From the NCBI RefSeq assembly GCF_016862795.1, contig NZ_BONQ01000060.1:1-64000 (forward strand): DNA of 64,000 nucleotides, read 5' to 3'. The notes below the pieces were generated by a model. That model searched no databases. It saw nothing but the letters and a program-made list of their open reading frames with translations, and was not told the DNA's origin. The position numbers and the translations under genes are program-made. Shown one piece after another: positions 1 to 8,165 of this stretch. The stretch is from Dactylosporangium siamense. GTDB lineage: Bacteria > Actinomycetota > Actinomycetes > Mycobacteriales > Micromonosporaceae. Position 1 is the first letter of the stretch. Each line of letters begins with the position of its first letter.

Positions 1-476
1 GCATGGTCCAGCGCCGTCGAGGTCATCATTCGGTGGTCCCACACCGCCGTCGGTCACAAAGCCGAAACCTCCCACCCTGCCCACGCCGGAACCGAAGTCT
101 TGAACTACCTGGTCGATCGGTGGTCGCCCGCGGCCACAAATCCACCAGGTAGTTCAAGATTTCTGTTCGGGAGCGTTGGTACCGACCAGTCCAGTAATCG
201 ATGGTTTCGATTTTGGCTGAAGGTGGTGTTGTAGCACCGAATGATGACCTCAAACGGGCCTGGATCATGTGGGGTTCGGGCCTGGCTTGGCAGTCACGGT
301 GACCACGCCACCCTGTCGCACGGACGCGCCAGCGTCCGGGCGGAGCCATACAGTCCCCGCGCCCTGAAGCTGAATATTTGAAGGGCATGACGACCACCAC
401 CCGCGAACCGCAACGTTATCCACAGGAAAAAGATCTTGCTTCCGGCCATGGCGGGCCGGCGCTTACCGTCGGAGGT
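1..476. other. Gene-poor left edge
   Basis: No convincing gene is visible in this stretch. The only long reading frames have the Arg/Pro/Gly-rich composition of out-of-frame high-GC DNA. It contains a perfect inverted repeat at 98-159, annotated separately, and leads into the small gene that starts near 477. A gene cut off by the left edge cannot be excluded. Confidence 0.5.
98..159. repeat. 16-bp perfect inverted repeat
   Basis: The arm TCTTGAACTACCTGGT at 98-113 is matched exactly by its reverse complement at 144-159, with a 30-nt GC-rich centre between them. No T-run follows on either strand, so it does not look like a simple intrinsic terminator. It could be a cruciform, an operator, or the two ends of a tiny mobile-element relic. 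Confidence 0.75.
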
Positions 477-809
477 ATGGCTGCGACGGTCACGGTCGAC
501 GATGTGTGGCGGGTCCGCGGGGATTGGCGGGCGATGCGGGAGGCGGCGCTGCGGTTGCGGGACGAGCGCCGGGCCACCGCTGACGCGCTGCGCAGGTCGG
601 CGGCGGCGTTGCGGCACGGGCAGGAGCTGCTCGCCGTGATCCTGGACCGGGTGGACGTGCCGATGACGTTGGACGACGACGGGCGGTTGACGTTCTACCC
701 GGCTGACGCCGACGACCTCGCGTCGCTGCGCCGGGCCGAACTGGCGGCGCGGGAGATCCAGGCGGCCCTGCACACCATCGTGGCGTCGCACCGAGCGGCG
801 GCGGGGTGA
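477..809 (+). CDS. Small helical hypothetical protein
   Basis: This encodes about 110 residues that I cannot assign to a family. The first 65 residues are Ala/Arg/Leu-rich and probably helical. A short segment with Pro-Met-Thr-Leu-Asp-Asp-Asp-Gly follows, then a further helical stretch. It has third-position GC bias and no membrane segment. The start is uncertain. The ATG at 477 has GGAGG only one base upstream, which is too close for a normal ribosome site. An in-frame ATG at 387 would add 30 residues of unremarkable sequence. The stop codon lies in the first unit of a 9-bp tandem repeat. Confidence 0.5.
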   Translation: MAATVTVDDVWRVRGDWRAMREAALRLRDERRATADALRRSAAALRHGQELLAVILDRVDVPMTLDDDGRLTFYPADADDLASLRRAELAAREIQAALHTIVASHRAAAG

Positions 810-859
810 GCGCGGTGAGCGCGGTGAGCGCGGTGAGCGCGGTGAGCGCGGTGAGCGCG
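806..859 (+). repeat. 9-bp tandem repeat (x6) over a stop codon
   Basis: The unit GTGAGCGCG occurs six times head to tail without interruption. The TGA stop of the preceding gene (807-809) lies in the first unit, so each unit carries a copy of it. The nine-base period keeps every copy in the same frame. Confidence 0.9.
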
Positions 860-882
860 GTTCCGGCCGGTAGTGACAAGAC

Positions 883-1012
883 CGGGAGTGGTCGCCCGGC
901 GGCGAGGAGGTCGAGAGGGGTCATCCGGCGGTGAGGAGGCCGGGAGCGGCCGTCTGGTGGCGAAGAGGGCGAGAGCGGCCGTCTGGCAGTGAAGAGGCCG
1001 GGAGCGGTCGAG
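883..1012. repeat. 29-bp imperfect tandem repeat (about 4.5 units)
   Basis: Four diverged 29-bp units begin at 883, 912, 941 and 970, followed by a half unit at about 999-1012. Each begins CGRGAG and ends with a GARGAGG-type run. They lie directly after the 9-bp repeat and before the terminator of the TRAP operon. They have no coding character. Confidence 0.8.
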
Positions 1013-1024
1013 AGATCAGGGGTT

Positions 1025-1063
1025 ACCGGGCCGCCCCGCCGTGACGCGACGGGGCGGCCCGGT
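1025..1063 (-). terminator. Terminator of the TRAP transporter operon
   Basis: A perfect 13-bp GC-rich stem (ACCGGGCCGCCCC at 1025-1037 with its complement at 1051-1063) encloses a 13-nt loop. It starts five bases beyond the stop codon of the binding-protein gene. It lacks a clear U-tract, as is common in high-GC actinobacteria. Confidence 0.75.
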
Positions 1064-1068
1064 GGTGG

Positions 1069-2073
1069 CTACTTCGCGCCGGCCTTGTCCAGGGCTGCGA
1101 CGGCGCCGCGGTGCAGGGGCACCGGGTCGGTCTTGCGGACCGTCTCCAGGGTGATGCCCTTGGCGGCGGCGTTGGCCTGGGCGAGCTCCGCACGCTTCTC
1201 GATGAGGGTCTTCGTCAGCACGCAGGCGAGGTTGGCGTCCATGTCCTCGCGGACGAGCAGGACGTTGGGCACCACGATCGTCTTCACGTCCGCCGGGGTC
1301 TTGTAGATGGCCGCGGGGATCGTGCCCTCCTGGTAGGCGGGGCCGAGCTTCTGCATCTCCGGCAGGAGGCTGCCGAGGTCCAGCAGCTGGACCTTGTCGC
1401 CGGTGGTGGTGAACAGGTCCGTGAGGCCGCCGGTGGGCAGGCCGCCGGAGAAGAAGAAGGCGTCGATCGTGCCGGCCTTCATCGCCTCGGTCGTCTTGCC
1501 CAGGTCGAGGCGCTGCGGCTGGATGTCGGTGTCGGGGTTCAGGCCGGCGGCGGTGAGGATGCGCTTGGCGATGACCTCGGTGCCGGAGTTGGGTGAGCCG
1601 GTCGAGATCCGCTTGCCCTTCATGCCGGCGACGGACGTGATGCCGGCGTCCTTGCGGACGACGACCTGGGTGGCGTTGTCGTAGATGCGGCCCAGCGCGG
1701 CGATCTTCACCGGCTTGCCGTCGAAGGCGGCCTTGCCCTGCACGGCGTCGGTGGCGCTGTCGAACAGGGAGAACGCGACCTGGTACTGATCCTTGTCGAG
1801 GCCCTGGATGTTGGCGACGGACGCGCTGGTCTCCGCCGCGGTCGCCTTCACCTTGTCGTTGGTGGCCTTGGTGATCTGGGTCGCGAGGGCGTTGCCGACG
1901 ACGTAGTAGACGCCGGTGGTGTTGCCGGTCGCGATCGAGATGCGGGTGTCGGCGGTCACCTCGCAGGTGATCGCGGCGGCGGTGTTCGTGTCCTTCGTGT
2001 TCGCGTCCTGCCGGCCCCCGCAGCCGGCCAACGCGACGAGGGTCAATGCGGCGACCAGGATCCGGGATTTCAC
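1069..2073 (-). CDS. TRAP transporter TAXI-family solute-binding lipoprotein
   Basis: This is the extracytoplasmic solute receptor of a TAXI-type TRAP (secondary, ion-driven) transporter, 334 residues. The first 17 residues form a lipoprotein signal ending in the lipobox Leu-Ala-Gly-Cys, with Cys18 the likely lipidated residue. The mature part has TAXI-family features: a Thr-Gly-Val-Tyr-Tyr segment near residue 55, a Lys-Gly-Lys-Arg-Ile-Ser-Thr-Gly-Ser-Pro-Asn-Ser-Gly-Thr-Glu stretch, and the Phe-Phe-Phe-Ser-Gly-Gly segment. GTG 2071-2073 is chosen because AAGGAGG lies 7 nt upstream and the signal peptide begins there. The start overlaps the permease stop by 4 nt (GTGA), which implies translational coupling. 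The substrate cannot be read from the sequence. Confidence 0.93.
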   Translation of the reverse strand: MKSRILVAALTLVALAGCGGRQDANTKDTNTAAAITCEVTADTRISIATGNTTGVYYVVGNALATQITKATNDKVKATAAETSASVANIQGLDKDQYQVAFSLFDSATDAVQGKAAFDGKPVKIAALGRIYDNATQVVVRKDAGITSVAGMKGKRISTGSPNSGTEVIAKRILTAAGLNPDTDIQPQRLDLGKTTEAMKAGTIDAFFFSGGLPTGGLTDLFTTTGDKVQLLDLGSLLPEMQKLGPAYQEGTIPAAIYKTPADVKTIVVPNVLLVREDMDANLACVLTKTLIEKRAELAQANAAAKGITLETVRKTDPVPLHRGAVAALDKAGAK

Positions 2074-4346
2074 GCGGGTTCCTCCTTGTGGGGTGGGGTT
2101 GCACGAGACGCCTGGAAGATCACCAGCAGCGCGGCGACCAGCAGCAGCGCGACGCCGGTGACGACCGTCCACAGGGACAGCCACAACAGGGCCAGGGCGG
2201 CGAGCCCGGCGACGACCCGGGCCACGACACCGGCCCGGCCGACGCCGAGGAGCCAGCCACCGGCGGCGACGGACAGCGCGAGGACGCCGAGCGCGGACGC
2301 GGCCAGCGCGAACCCGATGTCGTCCCAGCCGCCGAAACCCAGCAGGCCCCGGCCGGCCGGGGTGACCACGAACGCGATCGGCACCAGGTACGCGGGCAGG
2401 GCGTACCGCAGCGTCTGCCACATCGTCGGGAAGACCCTGCCGCCGGTGACGGCCGCGGCGGCCACGGACGCGAGCGCGGTCGGCGGGGTCGCCTCGGACA
2501 GCACCGCGAAGTAGAAGATGAACATCGCGGTCGCGGGCTCGTCGATGCCGAGATCGAGCAGCGCCTGCCCGATGATGACCCAGCCGATGATGAACGACGC
2601 GGTCACCGGCACGGCGAGCCCGAGCAGGGTCAGCGCGACCGCGGCGAACACGGCCGTCAACGCGATCACCGCGGTGTGCCCGCTCGCCAGGGACTGCGCC
2701 CAGTCGACCATCAGGCCCGACATCTGCGGGCCGAGACCCGTCTTCGTCGTGCTGGCGGTGATGATGCCGGCGGCGACGCAGACTGCGACGACGGGGAGCA
2801 CACTGCGTACACCTGCCGCCAATGACGCGACAAGACGGCGCGGTGTCAGTCGGTGCCGGCGGTCCAGGAACGACAGCAACGCGGCGAGGACCGTGGCGTA
2901 GATGACCGCGCGGGTGGCCGGCTGCTCCAGCGCCAGCAGCACGATGATCACCAGCAGCGACGCGAAGTGGTACCCGAACCGGCCCAGCAACGCCCACGGC
3001 GACCGGACCCGCAACGCCACCGGCCGCGCCCCGAACCGCCGGGCGTCGATCTCGACGGCGAGCAGGATGCCGAGGTAGTACAGCAGCGTCGGGATCGTCG
3101 CCCAGCCGAGGACCGACAGGTACGACACGTTGAGGTACTCGGCGATGATGAACGCGGCCGCGCCCAGCGTCGGCGGCGACAGGATCGCGCCGACCCCGGC
3201 CGCCGCCAGCATCCCGCCGGCCCGGTCCGCTGGGTAGCCGGCCCGGCGCAGGATCGGCCAGGTGACCGCGCCGATGCTCACCGTCGTCGCCGCGCCCGAC
3301 CCGGAGACGGTGCCGAGCAGGAACCCCGACGCGACGGCCGTGCGGCCCGCGGCGGACCGCGACCGCCGGAACGCCGCCACCGACAACTCGACGAAGAACG
3401 CCCCGGCGCCCGACGCGTCCAGCACCGCGCCGTAGATGGTGAACAGCACGATGTACGACGCGGCGACGTCCAGCGGCGTGCCGTAGAAGCCGCTCTGCGA
3501 GTTGTACAGCGCGTCGACGATCTGATCGAAGTCCAGCCCGAGGTGGGCGAGCGACCAGTGCTGCGGCAGGTACCCGCCGTAGTAGTCGTAGGCGAGGAAC
3601 GCCCCGCACACCACCGGCAGGACCCAGCCCGTGGTCCGCCGGCAGGCTTCGAGGACGAGCACCAGCAGCACCGTTCCCATGGCGACGTCGACCGGGTCCA
3701 GCTGACCCTGCCGGTCCAGGAACGCGTTGTAGCCGCCGCTGGCGAACGGGAGCAGCGGGTAGGCGCACGCCACGAGGGTCGCCACGGCGAGCACCCAGTC
3801 CACGACGGTCGGTCCGCCGACGCTGTCCGCCGGGGTACCGGTCCGCTTCCGCCGGATCCGCACGCCGGACGGGTACACCACGAACACGAGCGGCAGGACA
3901 CCGCTGAGGAAGACGGCGAGGTAGTACTGGCCGCCCTGGGCGAGCGGCCGGAACACCTGCCACAGCACCAGCACCGCGGACGCCGCGGCGACGGCGGTGA
4001 CGCCGGCCTCGACCGGGCCGCGGAGGCGCCGGCCCGGTTTCTCGTCCTCGAACTGGGCGGCGAGCTCGCGGACGCTCTCGTCCTTGAGGGTCGAGTCCAC
4101 GTCCTCGACGGCCGCGACCTTGAGGGTCCCGTCGTCGGCGGTCTCGTTCTTGAGCGTCTCGGTGTTGTGGGTCTCGGTGTTGTGGGTCTCGTTCTTGGGC
4201 GTCTCGTCGTCGACGGCCGCCGGGGCGAGGTCGGTGTCGGTGGTGTCCGGATCGGGGTTCCGGGCAGGGTTCTGCCCGGGGTCTGGGGTGGGCTCCACCA
4301 CGCCCGGCCTGGCGTTGTCAGGTTCCGGCACGGGCGGAGAGTACAA
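2070..4346 (-). CDS. TRAP transporter fused permease (DctQM type)
   Basis: This is the membrane component that pairs with the downstream TAXI receptor; the small (DctQ) and large (DctM) subunits are fused, as is usual for TAXI systems. It has 758 residues. Residues from about 115 onward carry many hydrophobic segments. A central Gly-Ser-Gly-Ala-Ala-Thr-Thr motif, followed later by Leu-Ser-Pro-Pro-Thr-Leu-Gly-Ala-Ala-Ala-Phe-Ile, is typical of the fused permease family. The first 115 residues are an unusual acidic, Thr/Asn/Glu-rich cytoplasmic extension with internal short repeats. The start is unsure: TTG at 4346 gives the full extension and GTG at 4331 is an alternative; neither has a good ribosome site. 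Confidence 0.9.
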   Translation of the reverse strand: MYSPPVPEPDNARPGVVEPTPDPGQNPARNPDPDTTDTDLAPAAVDDETPKNETHNTETHNTETLKNETADDGTLKVAAVEDVDSTLKDESVRELAAQFEDEKPGRRLRGPVEAGVTAVAAASAVLVLWQVFRPLAQGGQYYLAVFLSGVLPLVFVVYPSGVRIRRKRTGTPADSVGGPTVVDWVLAVATLVACAYPLLPFASGGYNAFLDRQGQLDPVDVAMGTVLLVLVLEACRRTTGWVLPVVCGAFLAYDYYGGYLPQHWSLAHLGLDFDQIVDALYNSQSGFYGTPLDVAASYIVLFTIYGAVLDASGAGAFFVELSVAAFRRSRSAAGRTAVASGFLLGTVSGSGAATTVSIGAVTWPILRRAGYPADRAGGMLAAAGVGAILSPPTLGAAAFIIAEYLNVSYLSVLGWATIPTLLYYLGILLAVEIDARRFGARPVALRVRSPWALLGRFGYHFASLLVIIVLLALEQPATRAVIYATVLAALLSFLDRRHRLTPRRLVASLAAGVRSVLPVVAVCVAAGIITASTTKTGLGPQMSGLMVDWAQSLASGHTAVIALTAVFAAVALTLLGLAVPVTASFIIGWVIIGQALLDLGIDEPATAMFIFYFAVLSEATPPTALASVAAAAVTGGRVFPTMWQTLRYALPAYLVPIAFVVTPAGRGLLGFGGWDDIGFALAASALGVLALSVAAGGWLLGVGRAGVVARVVAGLAALALLWLSLWTVVTGVALLLVAALLVIFQASRATPPHKEEPA

Positions 4347-4417
4347 GATTTCATGAATATTCGTAACCGTGATGGTTCAGCTTTTGGTCGCGAATCGGCA
4401 ACGGTGGGTCACCAGGC

Positions 4418-5158
4418 ATGATTTGTGGCGTGTACGAGCTCGACGTGATCGCCGCCGACAGCCTCGGGCGCTTCGTCGCCAGGTGGTACGGGCTGCCCGA
4501 CCGCCCCCGCCGGGACCTGCCCGGCACGCCGGACCTCCTGCCGGAGCCCCTCGCCGAGTGGCACCGCGTCGCGGCCCGGTACTCGCTGCCGCTGAGCCGT
4601 GACCACGTGATGATCGACCCCGCCGACCTCGTCGAGTCAGGCGGCCTGGTCCGTTTCTGGGCCGGCGTCGACGACTGGTACTCCTACGCCCCCAGCGATT
4701 CCGCCCCCAGCGATTCCGTCCCCGGCCATTCGGCCTCCGGCGATTCCGGGCACGCCTCGGGAGACTCCGGCCCGGAAGGTTTCGCCCACGGAGACTTCGC
4801 CCATGCCTGTGGCGCCTTCGATCCGCTCGTGATCGAGAACGACACGGTCAGCACGGGCGTGCCGTTGTCCCGGTTCCTGGTGTACGCGGCGGTGTACGAG
4901 GCGACGTACACACCGCTGCACGGCCTCGTCTACATGTCGCCGGCCCCTGCGGAGCTGCGCCAGGTCCGGCTTCGACTGCGCGAGCTGGACGACCCGCTGT
5001 GGCGCTGGCCCGACCCGGCGACCCGCTACTACGGCGACGACGATCTGCTCGGCCACCTCGGCCCCGACCGGATCGTCCTGGCCGCCCGGCACCGCGACGC
5101 CCTCGGCCGCTTCGACGGCCTCGGCCTGCCGTGGGACTGGGACACCAGGACCGTGTGA
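4418..5158 (+). CDS. Hypothetical protein with Ser/Gly/Asp repeat insert
   Basis: The 246-residue product has no signal peptide or membrane segment and I do not recognise its family. Two well-structured parts rich in Trp, Tyr and Leu (about residues 1-88 and 130-246) flank a low-complexity insert of repeated Ser-Asp-Ser-, Ala-Ser-Gly-Asp-Ser- and Pro-Ser-Asp-Ser-type units. The layout resembles small cytoplasmic immunity or regulatory proteins, but this is only an impression. ATG 4418 is used; an in-frame GTG at 4430 is an alternative. The C-terminal codons (Asp-Thr-Arg-Thr-Val) fall in the first unit of a 14-bp tandem repeat. Confidence 0.65.
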   Translation: MICGVYELDVIAADSLGRFVARWYGLPDRPRRDLPGTPDLLPEPLAEWHRVAARYSLPLSRDHVMIDPADLVESGGLVRFWAGVDDWYSYAPSDSAPSDSVPGHSASGDSGHASGDSGPEGFAHGDFAHACGAFDPLVIENDTVSTGVPLSRFLVYAAVYEATYTPLHGLVYMSPAPAELRQVRLRLRELDDPLWRWPDPATRYYGDDDLLGHLGPDRIVLAARHRDALGRFDGLGLPWDWDTRTV

Positions 5159-5204
5159 GACCGGGACACCAGGACCGGGACACCAGGACCGGGACACCAG
5201 GGCC
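5139..5204 (+). repeat. 14-bp repeat at the gene end (x4)
   Basis: The unit GGGACACCAGGACC occurs at 5139, 5163, 5177 and 5191; the last three are directly adjacent and the final one has a single change. The first copy encodes the C-terminus of the upstream gene, and the stop codon lies between copies one and two. More degenerate relatives continue to about 5340. Confidence 0.85.
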
Positions 5205-5462
5205 GTGCGAGACCCGGGACGCCGGGACTCGTGCGACGGGGGTGGGACCGGGGCGCCCGGACCCGTGTGACGGGCGGGGAGGCCAGGACGAGGCCAGGAC
5301 GACGACCAGTACGACGGCCAGGACCGTATGACGGCTGGGGCGCCAACCGTGTGACGGGTGGGTGCCGGTGACGGCTGACCGCTTAGCTACACCGTAGCCC
5401 AGCGCTCCAAATCGGCCCGGAATGTCCTGAACGGTTCCATCACCCTCCGTGGCAACGCGTGC
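5159..5462. other. Repeat-rich intergenic region between convergent genes
   Basis: About 300 bases between two convergent genes. The left two-thirds consist of degenerate copies of GGGACACCAGGACC-like and GTGTGACGGG-like words. The rest, around 5380-5460, shows no open frame, clear hairpin or promoter that I can support. Confidence 0.6.
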
Positions 5463-8072
5463 TCACGGTACGTGTACCAGCATTGCGCACACGTCCTCGT
5501 CCTCCGGGATGTTGAGGCTGGTGACGAGGTGGGTGATCATGGCGTCGAAGTTGCTGAGGTCGATGTGTTCGCCGGCGCGGCGGACGAGGTCCAGGCCGCC
5601 GCCACGGCGGCGGTCGACGCGGGCCTGGCCGCCGGTGTAGAGCAGCACCCGGTCGCCGGGTGCCAGGGTCACGGTCGTGTCGGAGTACTGCATCTCCGTC
5701 ACCTCGCCGAGCGGCAGACCCAGCGGGCCGGACAGGACGGTGCCCTGGCCGGCGGCGGTGTAGCGGACCGGGGCGACCTGCCCCGCCGCGGCCCAGCGCA
5801 GCTCGCGGGTCGTGGGGGAGTAGCGGGCCACGACGATGCAGGCGGTGTGTTCGACCTCCATCGCGCACAGCATGCCGTTGACGGCGCTGAGGATGGCGCC
5901 GGGTGTCATGTCCAGGGCCGCGTAGGCGCGCACCGCGTAGCGCAGCCGCGCCGCGGTCGTCATCGAGGACAGGCCGCGGTCGTCGACGTCGCCGAGGACC
6001 AGGATCGTGCCGCCGTCGGGCAGGGAGGTGGCGTCGAACCAGTCGCCGTCGACGGTGCCGACGCGGTCCGCGGAGCGGCAGTGGCCGCAGATCTCGACGC
6101 CCTCCATGTGGCCGAGTTCGGGGTCGGTCGGCAGGAGGGCCTTCTGCAGGGCCTGCGCGGCGCGGCGTTCGTCGGCGAGGCGGTGCCGTTGTGCGGCCAG
6201 GGCCTCCTCGGCGCGGCGGAGCCGGGCCTCGATCGCGCGTTCCTCGGTGACGTCCTGGACGGTGCCGCGCACGGCGGTGACGTTGCCGGTGTCGTCGAAC
6301 AGGGGCTCCGCGGTGAGGCGCAGCCGCCGGCCGTTGACCCGGCCCGCGCCGCGGACCTCGGCCAGCAGGTGCTTGCCCTCCACGACCGTGCGCCGCACGG
6401 CGTCCTGCACGGCGAGGAGGTCGTCGGCGTGGACGCTGGCGGTGAGCTCGTCGACCGGGACCCGGGCGGCGTCGCGGCCGCCGTGGAAGAGCCGGATCAG
6501 CTCCGGTGAGCAGCGGGGCTCCGGGTCGCGCAGCTCCCAGCAGAACGAGCCGACCCCGGCGATCCGCTCCGCCTGCAGCAGCTGGTCGTAGAGCAGGTCG
6601 GCCTCGGTGGCGATGCGCCACACCGCGAACACCCGGTCCCACAGCCGCACGGCGTGCACGGAGATGGTCTGCGTCGCCGGCACCCCGTCGGTGCGTGGGT
6701 CGGCGCGCAGCCCTTCGAGGCGGCGGGGCTGGCCGTCCTGCAGCATCCGGGCGAACTCCGGCAGGAGGGTCGTGCTGCCCAGGGTCGGATACGCCGCGAG
6801 GAGCGTGGCCTCGTCCGGGTCGACGCGGGCGGCGGTGAGGACCTGCCTGGCCATGACGTTGGCGTATTCGACGCGGAAGTCGACGAGCTGGCCGTCGACG
6901 GTGACGGGGGACAGCAGCGCCGCGGGGTTGTGCAGGACGTCCACGACGGTCGGCAGCCACACCTGCGCCGGGGCGGCCTGCGCGCTCTCCTCGCCCTCGA
7001 CGTGGAACCAGGCGCTGGCGATCTCGTCGCCGATGAGCGTGTCGATCTGCCGGGCGACCGGTTCGAGCAGCGCCGCCACGTATCGTCGCAGCTCGTCGCC
7101 GTCGGGCAGGCCGTCGGCCCAGCTCATGATGATCGCGCCGAGGACCCGCTCGCCGGAGATCAGCGGCGACGCGAGCAGGGTGTCGCCGCTGAACGGCAGC
7201 TGGTCCATCACCGGGAACCGGCGGGAGACCTCCTCGCCGCCGACGAGCCAGATCGTCTCGACCTCCTGGACGGCGACGACCAGCGGCAGCGCCGGGTCCG
7301 GGGGGATGCGCGACCAGCGGCTGCGGACCTCGCCGGGGATGCCGAACGCGCCGACGCCGCGCTGTGCCCCGTCCGGGTCGAGCAGTGTGATCATGATCGC
7401 GGTCGGCGGGGGCCATGCGGTCGGGGCGGTGCCGAGCACCTCGGCGATCTCGTCGTAGCCGCGCGTCGAGGCGATCCGCGCGCTGAGCAGCTGGTGCTGT
7501 GACTGCAGGGCCTCGACCTCGGGCGTGCGGCTCGCCCGGCGGCGTGGCTTCTCCACCTGCGGCGCCGGTACGTCGGAAGCCGGCGCTGTCCGGGTCCGGC
7601 TGCGCGCCACGTGCTGACGCAGCTCGTCATCGATGAGATTCACCACATCGGGTGCGTCCGGGTCCGGTGACGTGGTGCCGACGATCGCCGCGGCGACCTC
7701 GATCAGCTTGATGTTGGTGCGCTGCGACAACCGGACCAGCTGATCGAACCCCTGGTCCGGGCTGACCCCGAGCCGCTCCACGAGCACACCCTTGGCCTGC
7801 TCGATCACGGCGCGGTTGCGCATCGCGGTGCGGACGCCGGTGAGCTCGGCGCGCAGCTTGGCGACCAGCGCGGCGAGCGCCTCGGCCGGCTCGGCGCTGC
7901 CGCCGTCGGCTTGCCCAGGCGCCTGCCCAGCCGGCTCGGCACCCGACCGACCAGTGCCCGACGGCTTGGCCACCATGCCCCCCACATCCTCGCTCCGTGC
8001 TGCCGCACGACCCGCGTTCGCACCTGCGTCCACCGAGCCGGTTGCGACTCGACCGTTGATGTTTACCACCAT
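5463..8072 (-). CDS. ANTAR-GAF-PAS-PP2C signalling protein
   Basis: This 869-residue cytoplasmic protein combines an ANTAR RNA-binding-type domain (about residues 60-130), a GAF-like sensor region (about 190-330), a PAS-like region with its PAC tail (about 430-590), a coiled-coil linker and a C-terminal SpoIIE/PPM phosphatase domain (about 640-869). The Asp residues of the Asp-Gly-Asp-Trp-Phe-Asp and Gly-Asp-Val-Asp motifs are present. The normal Leu-Tyr-Thr-Asp-Gly motif reads Leu-Tyr-Thr-Gly-Gly here (Gly814), so one expected metal ligand is missing. Such proteins usually act on anti-sigma antagonists, and a SigB/F/G-type factor lies 1.6 kb away. ATG 8072 is used; ATG 7976, behind a G-rich stretch, is a good alternative. 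Confidence 0.85.
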   Translation of the reverse strand: MVVNINGRVATGSVDAGANAGRAAARSEDVGGMVAKPSGTGRSGAEPAGQAPGQADGGSAEPAEALAALVAKLRAELTGVRTAMRNRAVIEQAKGVLVERLGVSPDQGFDQLVRLSQRTNIKLIEVAAAIVGTTSPDPDAPDVVNLIDDELRQHVARSRTRTAPASDVPAPQVEKPRRRASRTPEVEALQSQHQLLSARIASTRGYDEIAEVLGTAPTAWPPPTAIMITLLDPDGAQRGVGAFGIPGEVRSRWSRIPPDPALPLVVAVQEVETIWLVGGEEVSRRFPVMDQLPFSGDTLLASPLISGERVLGAIIMSWADGLPDGDELRRYVAALLEPVARQIDTLIGDEIASAWFHVEGEESAQAAPAQVWLPTVVDVLHNPAALLSPVTVDGQLVDFRVEYANVMARQVLTAARVDPDEATLLAAYPTLGSTTLLPEFARMLQDGQPRRLEGLRADPRTDGVPATQTISVHAVRLWDRVFAVWRIATEADLLYDQLLQAERIAGVGSFCWELRDPEPRCSPELIRLFHGGRDAARVPVDELTASVHADDLLAVQDAVRRTVVEGKHLLAEVRGAGRVNGRRLRLTAEPLFDDTGNVTAVRGTVQDVTEERAIEARLRRAEEALAAQRHRLADERRAAQALQKALLPTDPELGHMEGVEICGHCRSADRVGTVDGDWFDATSLPDGGTILVLGDVDDRGLSSMTTAARLRYAVRAYAALDMTPGAILSAVNGMLCAMEVEHTACIVVARYSPTTRELRWAAAGQVAPVRYTAAGQGTVLSGPLGLPLGEVTEMQYSDTTVTLAPGDRVLLYTGGQARVDRRRGGGLDLVRRAGEHIDLSNFDAMITHLVTSLNIPEDEDVCAMLVHVP

Positions 8073-8165
8073 CCTGCCCGGGTAGGGGCGTTGGCAGGTC
8101 AGGGCGGTCGGCCAGGTGGAGGTGCGCACAGTGCAACAGGCATCTTCGTCGCGGGCGGGTGCGGG

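Noticed and set aside
1069-3963. A 964-codon frame running through both TRAP genes
   Set aside because: Only its last third (the TAXI receptor) is real; the upstream part is an out-of-frame reading of the permease gene.
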